A stretch of DNA of 64,000 bases from Rhizobium sp. CSW-27 (lineage in GTDB: Bacteria; Pseudomonadota; Alphaproteobacteria; Rhizobiales; Rhizobiaceae): assembly GCF_018760785.1 (NCBI RefSeq), contig NZ_JAHHZO010000005.1, positions 248,001 to 312,000 of the forward strand. Direction: 5' to 3'. A model generated the notes under the pieces. It made no database searches and was not told the DNA's origin. It worked only from the letters and a program-made list of their open reading frames with translations. Shown piece after piece: positions 37,125 to 47,410 of the stretch. The translations under genes were made by a program, and so were the position numbers. The first letter of the stretch is position 1, and the number at the start of each line of letters is the position of its first letter.

Positions 37125-38657
37125 ATGCGTGCAGTCTTGAGCGAAGTGGAAGCACGGCGGGCGGAAGCGCGTCTTGGGGGCGGGCAGAAGCGCATCGATG
37201 CGCAGCATGCCAAGGGCAAGCTCACGGCCCGCGAGCGCATTGAGGTTCTGCTCGATGAAGGCTCCTTCGAAGAATACGACATGTATGTCACGCATCGCTG
37301 CGTCGATTTCGGCATGGCCGAGCAGAAGGTGCCGGGCGATGGCGTGATCACCGGCTGGGGCACGATCAACGGCCGACAGGTCTATGTCTTCTCCCAGGAT
37401 TTCACGGTTTTGGGCGGCTCCCTCTCTGAGACCCATGCGCAAAAAATCTGCAAGATCATGGACATGGCCGTGCGCGTCGGGGCACCCGTCATCGGTCTGA
37501 ACGATTCCGGCGGCGCGCGTATTCAGGAAGGCGTGGCGTCGCTTGCCGGCTATGCCGAAGTCTTCCGCCGCAATGCGGAGGCTTCCGGCGTCATTCCGCA
37601 GATATCGGTGATCATGGGGCCTTGCGCCGGCGGCGCCGTCTATTCGCCGGCCATGACCGATTTCATCTTCATGGTGCGCGATAGTTCCTACATGTTCGTC
37701 ACCGGCCCGGATGTGGTGAAGACGGTGACGAACGAGATTGTCACGGCCGAAGAACTGGGCGGCGCCTCCACCCACACGAAGAAATCCTCCGTTGCCGATG
37801 CGGCCTACGAGAACGATATCGAAACGCTGGAAGCCGTGCGCCAGCTCTTCGATTTCCTGCCGCTCAACAACCGCGAAAAGCCGCCGGTGCGCCCCTTCTT
37901 CGACGATCCGGCCCGTCTTGAGATGCGGCTCGACAGCCTGATCCCGGATTCGGCCACGAAACCCTATGACATGAAGGAACTTATCTACGCGATTGCGGAT
38001 GAGGGCGATTTCTTCGAGATCCAGGAAGCCTTTGCCAAAAACATCGTCACCGGCTTCATGCGGCTGGAAGGCCAGACGGTCGGCGTCGTCGCCAACCAGC
38101 CCATGGTGCTGGCCGGCTGCCTCGATATCGATGCCTCGCGCAAGGCCGCCCGTTTCGTGCGCTTCTGCGATGCCTTTTCCATTCCCATCCTGACGCTGGT
38201 CGATGTGCCGGGCTTCCTTCCGGGCGTCGCGCAGGAATATGGCGGCGTCATCAAGCATGGCGCAAAACTCCTCTTCGCCTATTCGGAAGCCACCGTGCCG
38301 ATGGTGACGCTGATCACGCGAAAAGCCTATGGCGGCGCCTATGACGTGATGGCCTCGAAACATATCGGCGCCGACGTCAATTATGCCTGGCCGACGGCGG
38401 AAATCGCCGTGATGGGCGCCAAGGGCGCGACCGAAATTCTCTACCGTTCGGAACTGGGCGACGCGGAGAAGATCGCGGCGCGCACGAAGGAATACGAGGA
38501 ACGTTTTGCCAATCCCTTCGTGGCGGCCGAGCGCGGTTTCATCGACGAGGTGATCATGCCGCATTCCTCGCGCCGCCGTATTGCGCGGGCCTTTGCGAGC
38601 CTTCGCAACAAGCAGGTGACGACGCACTGGAAGAAGCACGACACCATTCCGCTGTGA
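37125..38657 (+). CDS. pccB: Propionyl-CoA carboxylase beta (carboxyltransferase) subunit
   Basis: Carboxyltransferase subunit of propionyl-CoA carboxylase, which turns propionyl-CoA into methylmalonyl-CoA. It has 510 residues, normal for PccB. It shows two crotonase-like domains: the N-half with [24 protein letters not shown] and [18 protein letters not shown], and the C-half with [28 protein letters not shown] and [12 protein letters not shown]. The end [16 protein letters not shown] tail is typical of PccB. GGGAGG precedes the ATG at 37125. It heads the operon; DUF4160 starts 7 bp after its stop. Confidence 0.96.
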   Translation: MRAVLSEVEARRAEARLGGGQKRIDAQHAKGKLTARERIEVLLDEGSFEEYDMYVTHRCVDFGMAEQKVPGDGVITGWGTINGRQVYVFSQDFTVLGGSLSETHAQKICKIMDMAVRVGAPVIGLNDSGGARIQEGVASLAGYAEVFRRNAEASGVIPQISVIMGPCAGGAVYSPAMTDFIFMVRDSSYMFVTGPDVVKTVTNEIVTAEELGGASTHTKKSSVADAAYENDIETLEAVRQLFDFLPLNNREKPPVRPFFDDPARLEMRLDSLIPDSATKPYDMKELIYAIADEGDFFEIQEAFAKNIVTGFMRLEGQTVGVVANQPMVLAGCLDIDASRKAARFVRFCDAFSIPILTLVDVPGFLPGVAQEYGGVIKHGAKLLFAYSEATVPMVTLITRKAYGGAYDVMASKHIGADVNYAWPTAEIAVMGAKGATEILYRSELGDAEKIAARTKEYEERFANPFVAAERGFIDEVIMPHSSRRRIARAFASLRNKQVTTHWKKHDTIPL

Positions 38658-38664
38658 GCGAACC

Positions 38665-38901
38665 ATGCCGCGCGTCTTTGAGTGGAAAGGGTGGCGGTTT
38701 GAATTCTACAGTCTCGACCGGGATGAGCCGCCGCATGTCCATGTTCGCAAGGACCGGAAGGAAACCAAGATCTGGCTGGAGCGTCTTGCGATTGCACGCA
38801 ACAAGCGTTGTTCGGAAAAGGAACTGAAGGACCTTCTCGCCGTGGTAAAAGACCATCAGCAGGACTTTCTGGAGAAGTGGCATGAGCACTTTGGAAATTG
38901 A
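38665..38901 (+). CDS. DUF4160 protein (putative partner of a TA-like pair)
   Basis: A 78-residue protein of the DUF4160 family, recognised by FEFYSLDRDEPPHVHVRKDRKETKIWL and the lysine-rich helical end LLAVVKDHQQDFLEKWHEHF. DUF4160 proteins are usually encoded with a DUF2442 gene and are suspected toxin-antitoxin components, not proven. It starts 7 bp after the pccB stop without a strong ribosome site, so it is probably coupled to pccB translation, and overlaps the next gene by 20 bp. Confidence 0.85.
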   Translation: MPRVFEWKGWRFEFYSLDRDEPPHVHVRKDRKETKIWLERLAIARNKRCSEKELKDLLAVVKDHQQDFLEKWHEHFGN

Positions 38902-39160
38902 TCAGGATCTGCTGGAGCCGGTGTCCGCCTGCTGTACGGCGACCTCTCTGGTCGTGGAGCTTGCGGATGGCGCGACGCTGGTTACGCCACTTTGGTGGTA
39001 TCCGCCGCTCCTCGCTGCGACGCACGAACAGCGAAACGTGATCGAACTGTCGCCCTTCGGGGTGCACTGGCCGCACCTCGACGAGGACCTGAGCATTGAA
39101 GGCATGCTCAAGGGCAGGAAATATCCGGGCGCCAAGCCTCCCGCCGAGGCGGCCGAATAA
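38882..39160 (+). CDS. DUF2442 protein (putative partner of DUF4160)
   Basis: A 92-residue DUF2442 protein, from SLVVELADGATLVTPLWWYPPLL and FGVHWPHLDEDLSIEGMLKG. The family often accompanies DUF4160 and is thought to neutralise or bind it. It overlaps the DUF4160 gene by 20 bp; GGAG lies inside the upstream gene 6 bases before the ATG. After its stop a 110-bp gap precedes the GST gene, perhaps with a promoter. Confidence 0.85.
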   Translation: MSTLEIDQDLLEPVSACCTATSLVVELADGATLVTPLWWYPPLLAATHEQRNVIELSPFGVHWPHLDEDLSIEGMLKGRKYPGAKPPAEAAE

Positions 39161-39270
39161 AATCGACGTGAAAGGGAAAATGAACGGCAAGCGGCGAAAC
39201 GGAACCGTCTTCTTCCTATATCATCGCGGGCGTCACGTACGCCTCCCTTTCAAATCTAGGATATTCTCTG

Positions 39271-40164
39271 ATGACCGACACCAAATTTCCGCCGGAAAAC
39301 AACCTGCCCGCAGGCTATCAGCCGCCCAGGGTCTGGACCTGGGAGCCCGGCAATGGCGGTGCCTTTGCCAATATCAACCGGCCGATCGCCGGCGCGACGC
39401 ATGAGAAGGAGCGCCCGTTCGGCGCGCATCCGCTGCAGCTCTATTCGCTCGGCACGCCGAACGGCCAGAAGGTGACCATCCTGCTGGAGGAGCTGCTGGC
39501 CGCCGGTCATTCGGGCGCGGAATATGATGCCTGGCTGATCAATATCGGCAAGGGCGAGCAGTTCGGGTCCGGCTTTGTCGAGGTCAATCCGAATTCCAAG
39601 ATCCCGGCCCTGATGGACCATCAGCCGAAGGATGGCGGCGCGCCGATCCGGCTGTTCGAATCCGCCTCGATCATGACCTATCTCGCAGAAAAATTCGGCG
39701 CCTTCCTGCCGGCGGAAGCCCGCGCCCGTGCCGAAACGCTGAACTGGCTGTTCTGGCAGATGGGCTCTGCCCCCTTCCTCGGCGGTGGCTTCGGCCATTT
39801 CTACACCTATGCGCCGATGAAGATACAATATGCCATCGACCGCTATGCCATGGAGGTAAAGCGCCAGATGGACGTGCTGAACCGCCACCTCGCCAACAAC
39901 GAGTTCATGGCCGGCCAGACCTATACCATCGCCGACATGGCGATCTGGCCCTGGTATGGTCGCCTTGCCCTGCATGGCGCCTATGATGATGCCGGCACCT
40001 TCCTGTCGGTCGATGAATACGAACATGTCCAGCGCTGGACGAAGCAGATTGCAGCCCGTCCGGGCGTCAAGCGCGGCTCCATCGTCAACAAGGCCTCCGG
40101 CGATCCCGGCACCTTCCTGCCCGAACGCCACGCAGCCTCCGATTTCGATGGGCTGACGCTCTGA
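39271..40164 (+). CDS. yghU: Glutathione S-transferase, YghU-type disulfide-bond oxidoreductase
   Basis: Nu-class GST of the YghU type, 297 residues. The long N-terminal extension before the thioredoxin fold (PGYQPPRVWTWEPGNGGAFANINRPIAGATHE-type region) is diagnostic. The thioredoxin domain has YSLGTPNGQKVTILLEELLA, NPNSKIPAL and ESASIMTYLAEK. The helical domain ends YTIADMAIWPWYG. Such enzymes reduce disulfides and organic peroxides with two glutathiones. It lies inside the pcc region between the DUF pair and the duplicated unknown genes; a functional link is not evident. Confidence 0.93.
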   Translation: MTDTKFPPENNLPAGYQPPRVWTWEPGNGGAFANINRPIAGATHEKERPFGAHPLQLYSLGTPNGQKVTILLEELLAAGHSGAEYDAWLINIGKGEQFGSGFVEVNPNSKIPALMDHQPKDGGAPIRLFESASIMTYLAEKFGAFLPAEARARAETLNWLFWQMGSAPFLGGGFGHFYTYAPMKIQYAIDRYAMEVKRQMDVLNRHLANNEFMAGQTYTIADMAIWPWYGRLALHGAYDDAGTFLSVDEYEHVQRWTKQIAARPGVKRGSIVNKASGDPGTFLPERHAASDFDGLTL

Positions 40165-40215
40165 CGTGAACGACACACGGTTTCCCCTCGCGCCATCAGC
40201 CGGGGGAGGCCAGCC

Positions 40216-40238
40216 GGCGCGGGGCTGATCCCCGCGCC
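40216..40238 (+). other. GC-rich hairpin after the GST gene
   Basis: A perfect 9-bp stem (40216-40224 with 40230-40238; GGCGCGGGG/CCCCGCGCC) with a 5-nt loop, between the GST stop and the first of two paralogous genes. There is no T-run, so it is a weak terminator or an mRNA-stability element. Confidence 0.5.
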
Positions 40239-40271
40239 AAGAGACAGAATGAAGGACTGGAGAAGAACACC

Positions 40272-40646
40272 GTGGCCCTGCCCGACATGACCAAACATCG
40301 CGGTTTTCCCGGCGGCATGCCCGGAACCGGCGTCCAGTTCACCATCCGCCGCGCCAATCCGAAGGGTGTCACGCCCATCAAGGCGTTGCCGCGCAAGGCG
40401 CGCCCCGGCAGCAAGGAACACCGCATCGATGCGGCCTTCCTGCATGCGCTCTGGCATCATTTCGGGGCCGAGCCGTTCGAGCGCGGCAATCTGGATGCCG
40501 CCCGCCTCAACCTGCTGTTCGGCCGTGAGGTGGTGCCGGTGGAAAAGGATTTCGACCCGATGTCCTACGAGGCGCTGCTGCGCATCGACGAGCGCGTCGC
40601 CCGCCAGAACTTCCCCGAATCCTTTGACGACGTGTTCGAGGTCTGA
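40272..40646 (+). CDS. Unknown protein, paralog A of a tandem pair in the pcc region
   Basis: A 124-residue soluble protein that I do not recognise. It is basic at the N-terminal end (KHRGFPGGMPGTGVQFTIRRAN) and has a core ALWHHFGAEPFERGNLDAAR, LFGREV and FDPMSYEALL, then VARQNFPESFDDVFE. The same blocks recur in the next gene, so the pair arose by duplication. The GTG at 40272 has GGAG 9 bases upstream; an ATG at 40287 is the alternative. There is no signal peptide, TM or cofactor motif. Its place between the GST gene and pccA suggests cotranscription with pccA, but no function can be assigned. Confidence 0.8.
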   Translation: MALPDMTKHRGFPGGMPGTGVQFTIRRANPKGVTPIKALPRKARPGSKEHRIDAAFLHALWHHFGAEPFERGNLDAARLNLLFGREVVPVEKDFDPMSYEALLRIDERVARQNFPESFDDVFEV

Positions 40647-40683
40647 TGATGCGCACCCAGCTTTTTGCGCCGGAGCGTGGATG

Positions 40684-41058
40684 ATGGCCAAGATCCCCGA
40701 AATGCCAAAACATCGCGGCTTTCCCCTGGGCCTTCCCGGCACGCAGTGGCAATACACGCTGCGCCGGGCCAATTCGAAGGTCACCAAGCTTTATGCCATG
40801 CCGCGCTACCGCACGCTGGACCAGACGGTGGCGCTTGCCGATATCGGCTTCGTGCAGGCGCTCTGGCATTTCTTCGGCACCGAGCCGTTCGAACGCGGCA
40901 ATCTGGATGGCGAGCGGCTCAGCCGCCTGTTCGGGCGCGAGGTGATCGCCGCTGAACGCGGCTTCGATCCCGCCTCCTACACAGCGAAGCTGAAATTGAA
41001 TGAGGCCGTGGCGCGGAAGAATTTTCCGCAGGCTTTCGAAGACATTGCGGAGGGGTGA
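40684..41058 (+). CDS. Unknown protein, paralog B of a tandem pair in the pcc region
   Basis: A 124-residue paralog of the preceding gene, about half identical by eye. Shared blocks in the same order are PKHRGFP, LPGT, RRAN-K, ALWHFFGTEPFERGNLD, RLFGREV, FDP-SY, NEAVARKNFPQAFED. Conserved W, H, F and the EPFERGNLD block suggest a folded domain with a functional surface. ATGs at 40681 and 40684 are both possible. It ends 4 bp before the pccA start, so it is translationally linked to pccA. Function unknown; a role in carboxylase assembly or regulation is only a guess from position. Confidence 0.82.
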   Translation: MAKIPEMPKHRGFPLGLPGTQWQYTLRRANSKVTKLYAMPRYRTLDQTVALADIGFVQALWHFFGTEPFERGNLDGERLSRLFGREVIAAERGFDPASYTAKLKLNEAVARKNFPQAFEDIAEG

Positions 41059-41062
41059 CGGA

Positions 41063-43075
<2,013 letters not shown>

Positions 43076-43103
43076 GATGGGTTCTTACGGCTTGGATCAA
43101 TGG

Positions 43104-43463
43104 TCACGCATCGCCGGGCTGGTTGCCGAGCCGTTTGAGGATGTGCTTCTCGTGGTCTTGGCCACGGAAAAACACCGCCAAGACCTTCACTTCGTGCTTT
43201 GCTTCATCGACCTTAAAATAGAAAATCGTGCGGTTCTTGGTCACTTGACGCAGTCCCGGCGAGATCTGATGTCGCAGACTCCCCTGGTGCGGAGCACGAA
43301 CAAGCGCAAGCATATCCCTGTCTATAGCTTTCAAACGTGCTGCAGCACGTGCAACGGCATCCTGCAAGTCATCTCCGAGAGAGAGATAGGACTCGACAAG
43401 ATGCTCGAAAATCATGTCGAGGTCTCGGTCCGCTGCAGGGGCCCGGAACAGCTCAAAGGCCAT
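43104..43463 (-). CDS. parE: Type II toxin, RelE/ParE family
   Basis: A RelE/ParE-fold toxin, 119 residues from the ATG at 43463. Recognised by FRAPAADRDLDMIFEHLVES near the N-terminus and the C-terminal strand set GLRQVTKNRTIFYFKVDEAKHEVKVLAVFFRGQD. ParE toxins block gyrase and RelE relatives cleave mRNA; which applies cannot be told. It overlaps the upstream antitoxin gene by 11 bp and lies opposite in direction to pccA and the mutase gene between which it sits. The region looks A/T-richer than its neighbours. Confidence 0.88.
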   Translation of the reverse strand: MAFELFRAPAADRDLDMIFEHLVESYLSLGDDLQDAVARAAARLKAIDRDMLALVRAPHQGSLRHQISPGLRQVTKNRTIFYFKVDEAKHEVKVLAVFFRGQDHEKHILKRLGNQPGDA

Positions 43464-43722
43464 ATTCAGCTTTCTTGCGCGCAATCAACGCATCAATACG
43501 GCGGCTGCTTTCCTCCGCGCTCAAGAAAGGCCCCTTACTTCTCTCTTCAATCAACGCCCGTAGCGCTGCCAGCTCCGCCTCATTCCTCTCAGTCTGCTCG
43601 CGCAGCAGTTCCAGCCCCTGCTGCACCACGGCGCTCACACTGGAATAGCGGCCTTCTTCCACCAGTCGACGGGCAAAGGCGTCCTGCTGGTCGGAAATCG
43701 AAACGGATGTCTTTACGGTCAT
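43453..43722 (-). CDS. parD: Type II antitoxin, ParD/CopG-like
   Basis: ParD-type antitoxin, 89 residues. The N-terminal ribbon-helix-helix is VKTSVSISDQQDAFARRLVEEGRYSSVSAVVQQGLELL, which would bind its own promoter. The C-terminal tail EERSKGPFLSAEESSRRIDALIARKK wraps the toxin. AGGA precedes the ATG. It is the first gene of a parD-parE operon with the usual short overlap. Confidence 0.9.
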   Translation of the reverse strand: MTVKTSVSISDQQDAFARRLVEEGRYSSVSAVVQQGLELLREQTERNEAELAALRALIEERSKGPFLSAEESSRRIDALIARKKAEYGL

Positions 43723-44310
43723 GGCGGTTTAATCCTCGTTCTTCTTCAAGAATACTACTGAGTGGCACCGGCGTCAAAGCCGCCGTTCAGGCGCCGATCC
43801 TGGGGATGATCCAGCCCGTCGGATCGAGCAATTTCAGGGACATGGGCGGGAATTCTTGTCCCGTTCATCCCCACCCTCTCGCCGCATGTCTACAATCATC
43901 CCGTCCCGCAGCGGATACACCGGCAGGCGTGCCGGCGATGCGGGGCCGGTTCGGGCGGTGGGAAGAAGACGCAAAGGCCCATCGTCCGGGTCCGCGAAAG
44001 GGTCACAGCTGGCGCCAAGGGCACCAGCCGGGCTTCGGGCCGACGAGATGCGCGGCGGCGGGTGAAACACCGCCGTCCTTCAAAACCCGTCGCAGACCAC
44101 GTCTCAGCCGCGTGGAAGGCGACGGGCGAGACATCAGGTCAAGCTGGTGTTGTCCATCTCGGAGTGATCGGGCTGCGGGCATAAACTGCCGAACGGGGTG
44201 CTGAAAGATGCATTCATTAAAACTCAATTCGGCGCATCTTTCAGTGCCCCGACCGACCAGTTCACGGATCGCCAAGGGAAAGCTGTGTCTTGTCGAAGGA
44301 GGAGTGCGGC
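43723..44310. other. 588-bp gap between parD and the mutase operon, with an imperfect inverted repeat
   Basis: No convincing gene lies here; short ORFs on either strand are low-complexity. It must hold the parD promoter (leftward) and the mutase promoter (rightward). The one clear structure is an inverted repeat 44195-44250: 11-bp perfect arms CTGAAAGATGC (44201-44211) and GCATCTTTCAG (44234-44244), extended by GGGG/CCCC across a 2-bp mismatch, with an A/T-rich 22-nt centre. It could be an operator or an mRNA hairpin ahead of the mutase gene. Confidence 0.6.
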
Positions 44311-44547
44311 ATGCGACCGAAAAGGAAGGTTCCGGCACCGGTATGGCCCGGCACGTCCGGTGGCAAGCCGGCCGCTTTGCCGCCTCTGACGGGGGAGCGA
44401 AGACAAAGCCTGGCTGCGCTTCGCCAGTCCATGGCGGACGCCTGCGCCGCGGGACGGGCTCTGATCGCAACCCTTCAGGCAGACCTTGAACGACACCGTG
44501 AAACCGAGGAGAGAGCAGATGTCCGAGAAGATCAGCAGCACGGTTAA
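44311..44547 (+). CDS. Small hypothetical protein overlapping the mutase start
   Basis: A possible 78-residue protein beginning [18 protein letters not shown] with a very good ribosome site (AAGGAGGAG, 6 bases before the ATG). The second half is a charged helix ([40 protein letters not shown]). It ends 29 bases inside the mutase gene in another frame, so it could act as a leader that couples translation. No recognised family. Its reality rests on the ribosome site and overlap only. Confidence 0.45.
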   Translation: MRPKRKVPAPVWPGTSGGKPAALPPLTGERRQSLAALRQSMADACAAGRALIATLQADLERHRETEERADVREDQQHG

Positions 44548-46669
44548 GCAGGACTGGCAGGCGCTCGCCGAAAAGGAGCTGAAGGTATCACCGGAGACGC
44601 TCGTCTGGCACACCCCGGAAGGCATCCCGGTCAAGCCGCTCTATACGGCAGATGATCTGCAGGGCATGGACCATCTCGACAGCCTGCCCGGTTTCAAACC
44701 CTTCGTGCGTGGTCCCCGCGCCACCATGTATGCCGGCCGCCCCTGGACGATCCGGCAATATGCGGGTTTTTCGACCGCCGAAGAGAGCAATGCCTTTTAT
44801 CGCAAGGCGCTCGCCGCCGGCCAGCAGGGTGTCTCCGTCGCCTTCGATCTCGCCACCCATCGCGGTTACGATTCGGATCATCCGCGCGTCGTCGGCGATG
44901 TCGGCAAGGCAGGGGTGGCGATCGACAGCGTCGAGGACATGAAGATCCTGTTCAACGGCATTCCGCTGCAGGATATCTCCGTCTCCATGACGATGAACGG
45001 CGCGGTGATCCCGATTCTTGCGAACTTCATCGTTACCGGCGAAGAACAGGGCGTCTCCCGCGATCAGCTCTCCGGCACCATTCAGAACGATATTCTGAAG
45101 GAGTTCATGGTCCGCAACACCTATATCTATCCGCCGGAACCCTCGATGCGGATCATTGCGGACATCATTGCCTATACGGCGAAGGAAATGCCGCGCTTCA
45201 ACTCCATCTCGATTTCCGGCTATCACATGCAGGAAGCCGGCGCGACGCTGGTTCAGGAACTGGCCTTTACGCTGGCCGATGGCCGCGAATATGTGCGCGC
45301 TGCGCTCGCACGCGGCCTGAACGTCGATGAATTCGCCGGGCGTCTCTCCTTCTTTTTTGCCATCGGCATGAACTTCTTCATGGAAGCGGCCAAATTGCGC
45401 GCCGCCCGCCTGCTTTGGTCGAAGATCATGGAGGAGTTCCAGCCGAAGAAGCCGGGCTCGCTGATGTTGCGCACCCACTGCCAGACCTCCGGGGTCTCGT
45501 TGCAGGAACAGGACCCCTATAACAACGTCATCCGCACCGCCTATGAGGCGCTGTCGGCCGTGCTCGGCGGCACGCAATCGCTGCACACCAATGCGCTGGA
45601 TGAGGCAATTGCCTTGCCGACGGAGTTTTCCGCCCGCATTGCCCGCAACACGCAGCTGATCCTGCAGCATGAAACGGGCGTCACAAAGGTGGTCGATCCG
45701 CTGGCTGGTTCCTATTATGTCGAAAGCCTCACCAAGGAGCTCGCGGACAAGGCTTGGGGCTTGATCGAGGAGGTCGAGGCCATGGGCGGCATGACCAAGG
45801 CGGTCGCCGACGGCCTGCCGAAGCGGCTGATCGAGGAGGCGGCGACGCGGCGCCAGGCGCGGGTGGATCGCGGCGAGGAGATCATCGTCGGCGTCAACAA
45901 ATACCGGCTCGAAAACGAGGAGCCCATCGATATCCTCGACATCGACAACACCGCGGTGCGCAATTCGCAGATCAAGCGGCTGGAACAGATCAAGCGCCAG
46001 CGTGATCCGAAGCGTGTGGCCGAAGCGCTGGCGCTTCTGGAACATGTGGCGGAAAGCGGCGAGGGCAATCTTCTGGCCGCTGCCGTGGACGCGGCGCGCG
46101 CCCGTGCCACCGTCGGCGAGATTTCCGATGCCATGCGTCAGGCCTTTGGCGATCACACCGCGGTGCCGGAGGTGGTCAGCAACATCTACGGTCCGGCCTA
46201 TGCGGACGATCCGGAATACCAGACGCTCACGACCCGTCTCGCCACCTATGCCGAAGCGACAGGGATCAAGCCGAAAATGCTGGTCGCCAAGCTCGGCCAG
46301 GATGGGCACGACCGTGGAGCCAAGGTGATTGCCTCTGCCTTCGGCGATATCGGCTTCCAGGTGGTGGCCGGGCCGCTGTTCCAGACGCCGGATGAGGCCG
46401 CGAGCCTCGCGGTCGCGGAAAAGGTGCAGGTGGTCGGCATGTCCTCGCTTGCCGCCGGCCACAAGACGCTCGCCCCGCAACTGATCGAGGCGCTGAAGGC
46501 ACAGGGTGCGGAGGATGTGATTGTCGTGGTGGGCGGCGTCATTCCCCGCCAGGATTACCAGTTCCTGCTCGATTGCGGCGTTGCCGCCGTCTTCGGCCCC
46601 GGCACCAATGTGCTCGATGCGGCGCGCGCCATTCTGGACCTGATGGAGGGCCGGCGCCGAAACGCGTAA
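44519..46669 (+). CDS. scpA: Methylmalonyl-CoA mutase (B12-dependent)
   Basis: Adenosylcobalamin-dependent mutase converting (R)-methylmalonyl-CoA to succinyl-CoA, 716 residues, a homodimeric single-chain type (also called bhbA or mcm). The N-terminal TIM barrel has [35 protein letters not shown] substrate contacts, [16 protein letters not shown] and [20 protein letters not shown]. The C-terminal B12 domain has the DxHxxG cobalt-ligand motif DGHDRG with His597 and then [11 protein letters not shown] and VVVGGVIP. It completes the propionyl-CoA route started by pccB/pccA. The ATG at 44519 starts the homology. Confidence 0.96.
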   Translation: MSEKISSTVKQDWQALAEKELKVSPETLVWHTPEGIPVKPLYTADDLQGMDHLDSLPGFKPFVRGPRATMYAGRPWTIRQYAGFSTAEESNAFYRKALAAGQQGVSVAFDLATHRGYDSDHPRVVGDVGKAGVAIDSVEDMKILFNGIPLQDISVSMTMNGAVIPILANFIVTGEEQGVSRDQLSGTIQNDILKEFMVRNTYIYPPEPSMRIIADIIAYTAKEMPRFNSISISGYHMQEAGATLVQELAFTLADGREYVRAALARGLNVDEFAGRLSFFFAIGMNFFMEAAKLRAARLLWSKIMEEFQPKKPGSLMLRTHCQTSGVSLQEQDPYNNVIRTAYEALSAVLGGTQSLHTNALDEAIALPTEFSARIARNTQLILQHETGVTKVVDPLAGSYYVESLTKELADKAWGLIEEVEAMGGMTKAVADGLPKRLIEEAATRRQARVDRGEEIIVGVNKYRLENEEPIDILDIDNTAVRNSQIKRLEQIKRQRDPKRVAEALALLEHVAESGEGNLLAAAVDAARARATVGEISDAMRQAFGDHTAVPEVVSNIYGPAYADDPEYQTLTTRLATYAEATGIKPKMLVAKLGQDGHDRGAKVIASAFGDIGFQVVAGPLFQTPDEAASLAVAEKVQVVGMSSLAAGHKTLAPQLIEALKAQGAEDVIVVVGGVIPRQDYQFLLDCGVAAVFGPGTNVLDAARAILDLMEGRRRNA

Positions 46670-46682
46670 GGCTTGCCTCGGT

Positions 46683-46697
46683 TAACCTACTAGGTTA
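46683..46697 (+). promoter_or_regulatory. MqsA-type operator overlapping the mqsR start region
   Basis: TAACCT-ACT-AGGTTA is a perfect 6-bp palindrome around a 3-bp centre and fits the AACCT-N2-4-AGGTT consensus bound by MqsA in E. coli. It ends only 3 bases before the mqsR ATG, replacing any Shine-Dalgarno sequence there. Binding is inferred from the exact consensus. Confidence 0.8.
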
Positions 46698-46700
46698 TTT

Positions 46701-47003
46701 ATGGAGAAACGGAAGCCGCATTGCCCTCTGGATCGTGTGAAACTGCTGGTGCAGGCGGGCCGCGTCAGGGCGACCGGATCGGCCTTCATCGGGGCACGGG
46801 CGCTTGGCATCGTTGATCTTGCCAGCATGTGCGAGGTGGTCATGGCGCTCACTTTGCGTGACTTTTACAAGGCGATGACCACGCATGCCGATCATGCCAT
46901 CTGGCAGGATGTCTACCGGACGCGGACCCAGCTTGGCGATCTTGTCTATCTGAAGCTCACCGTCATCGATGACGTGCTGATCGTGTCGTTCAAGGAGCTG
47001 TGA
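46701..47003 (+). CDS. mqsR: Type II toxin MqsR, mRNA interferase
   Basis: MqsR toxin, 100 residues (E. coli MqsR has 98). It is strikingly like the E. coli protein from the first residues (MEKRKPHCPLDRVKLLVQAG) to the last (VDDVLIVSFKEL-type end), with DFYKAMTTHADHAIWQDVYR conserved. MqsR cleaves mRNA at GCU/GCA sites when free of MqsA. There is no ribosome site before the ATG, suggesting a leaderless message or weak translation. The toxin-first order is that of mqsRA. It lies 31 bp after the mutase gene. Confidence 0.93.
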   Translation: MEKRKPHCPLDRVKLLVQAGRVRATGSAFIGARALGIVDLASMCEVVMALTLRDFYKAMTTHADHAIWQDVYRTRTQLGDLVYLKLTVIDDVLIVSFKEL

Positions 47004-47005
47004 TC

Positions 47006-47407
47006 ATGAAATGTCCGTGCTGTGGTGCTGCCGATCTGGTGCGAGACACGCGCGATGTACCCTATGTCTACAAGGGTGAAGAGACGTTGATCCCCGCGGT
47101 CACGGGAGACTTTTGCCCGGCCTGCGACGAGGTGATCCTCGATGCTGTTGAGGGTGACCGGTTCAGCCGTCTGATCGGCGAATTCCAGCGGCAGGTGAAT
47201 GCCGTGCGTGTCGATCCTGCCTATATCGCAGCCGTTCGCCGCAAGCTGAAACTGGACCAGAAGCAGGCGGGCGAAATTTTCGGCGGCGGCGTCAATGCCT
47301 TTTCCCGCTACGAAAACGGCAAAAGCCGCCCGCCCGTGGCCCTCGTCAAGCTGCTGCGCCTGCTGGACCAGCATCCAGAATTGCTGAGCGAAGTTCGCGC
47401 CGCCTGA
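47006..47407 (+). CDS. mqsA: Type II antitoxin MqsA
   Basis: MqsA antitoxin, 133 residues. The N-terminal zinc domain has MKCPCCGAADL and GDFCPACDE, that is two CxxC pairs that neutralise MqsR. The C-terminal XRE-type HTH is VRRKLKLDQKQAGEIFGGGVNAFSRYENGK, which would bind the AACCT/AGGTT palindrome. AAGGAG lies 9 bases before the ATG at 47006, so the antitoxin has a better ribosome site than its toxin. Its stop is 3 bp from the convergent dxr stop. Confidence 0.94.
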   Translation: MKCPCCGAADLVRDTRDVPYVYKGEETLIPAVTGDFCPACDEVILDAVEGDRFSRLIGEFQRQVNAVRVDPAYIAAVRRKLKLDQKQAGEIFGGGVNAFSRYENGKSRPPVALVKLLRLLDQHPELLSEVRAA

Positions 47408-47410
47408 GGC

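Noticed and set aside
36993..38666. Upstream extension of the ScfR-type regulator frame across 1.7 kb
   Set aside because: It is antisense to pccB, which has complete homology on the plus strand; homology of the regulator begins at 36992.
43834..44070. 78-residue minus-strand ORF between parD and the mutase operon
   Set aside because: Proline/arginine-rich, no ribosome site, no recognisable fold; typical of random GC-rich sequence.
44003..44470. 155-residue minus-strand ORF opposite the mutase leader
   Set aside because: Crosses the inverted repeat and the small plus-strand ORF, low-complexity composition, no family resemblance.
43723..44518. Cobalamin riboswitch upstream of the mutase gene
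   Set aside because: The region has room, but I could not find the conserved B12-box-like sequence or the multi-helix layout by eye; only one simple hairpin is visible.
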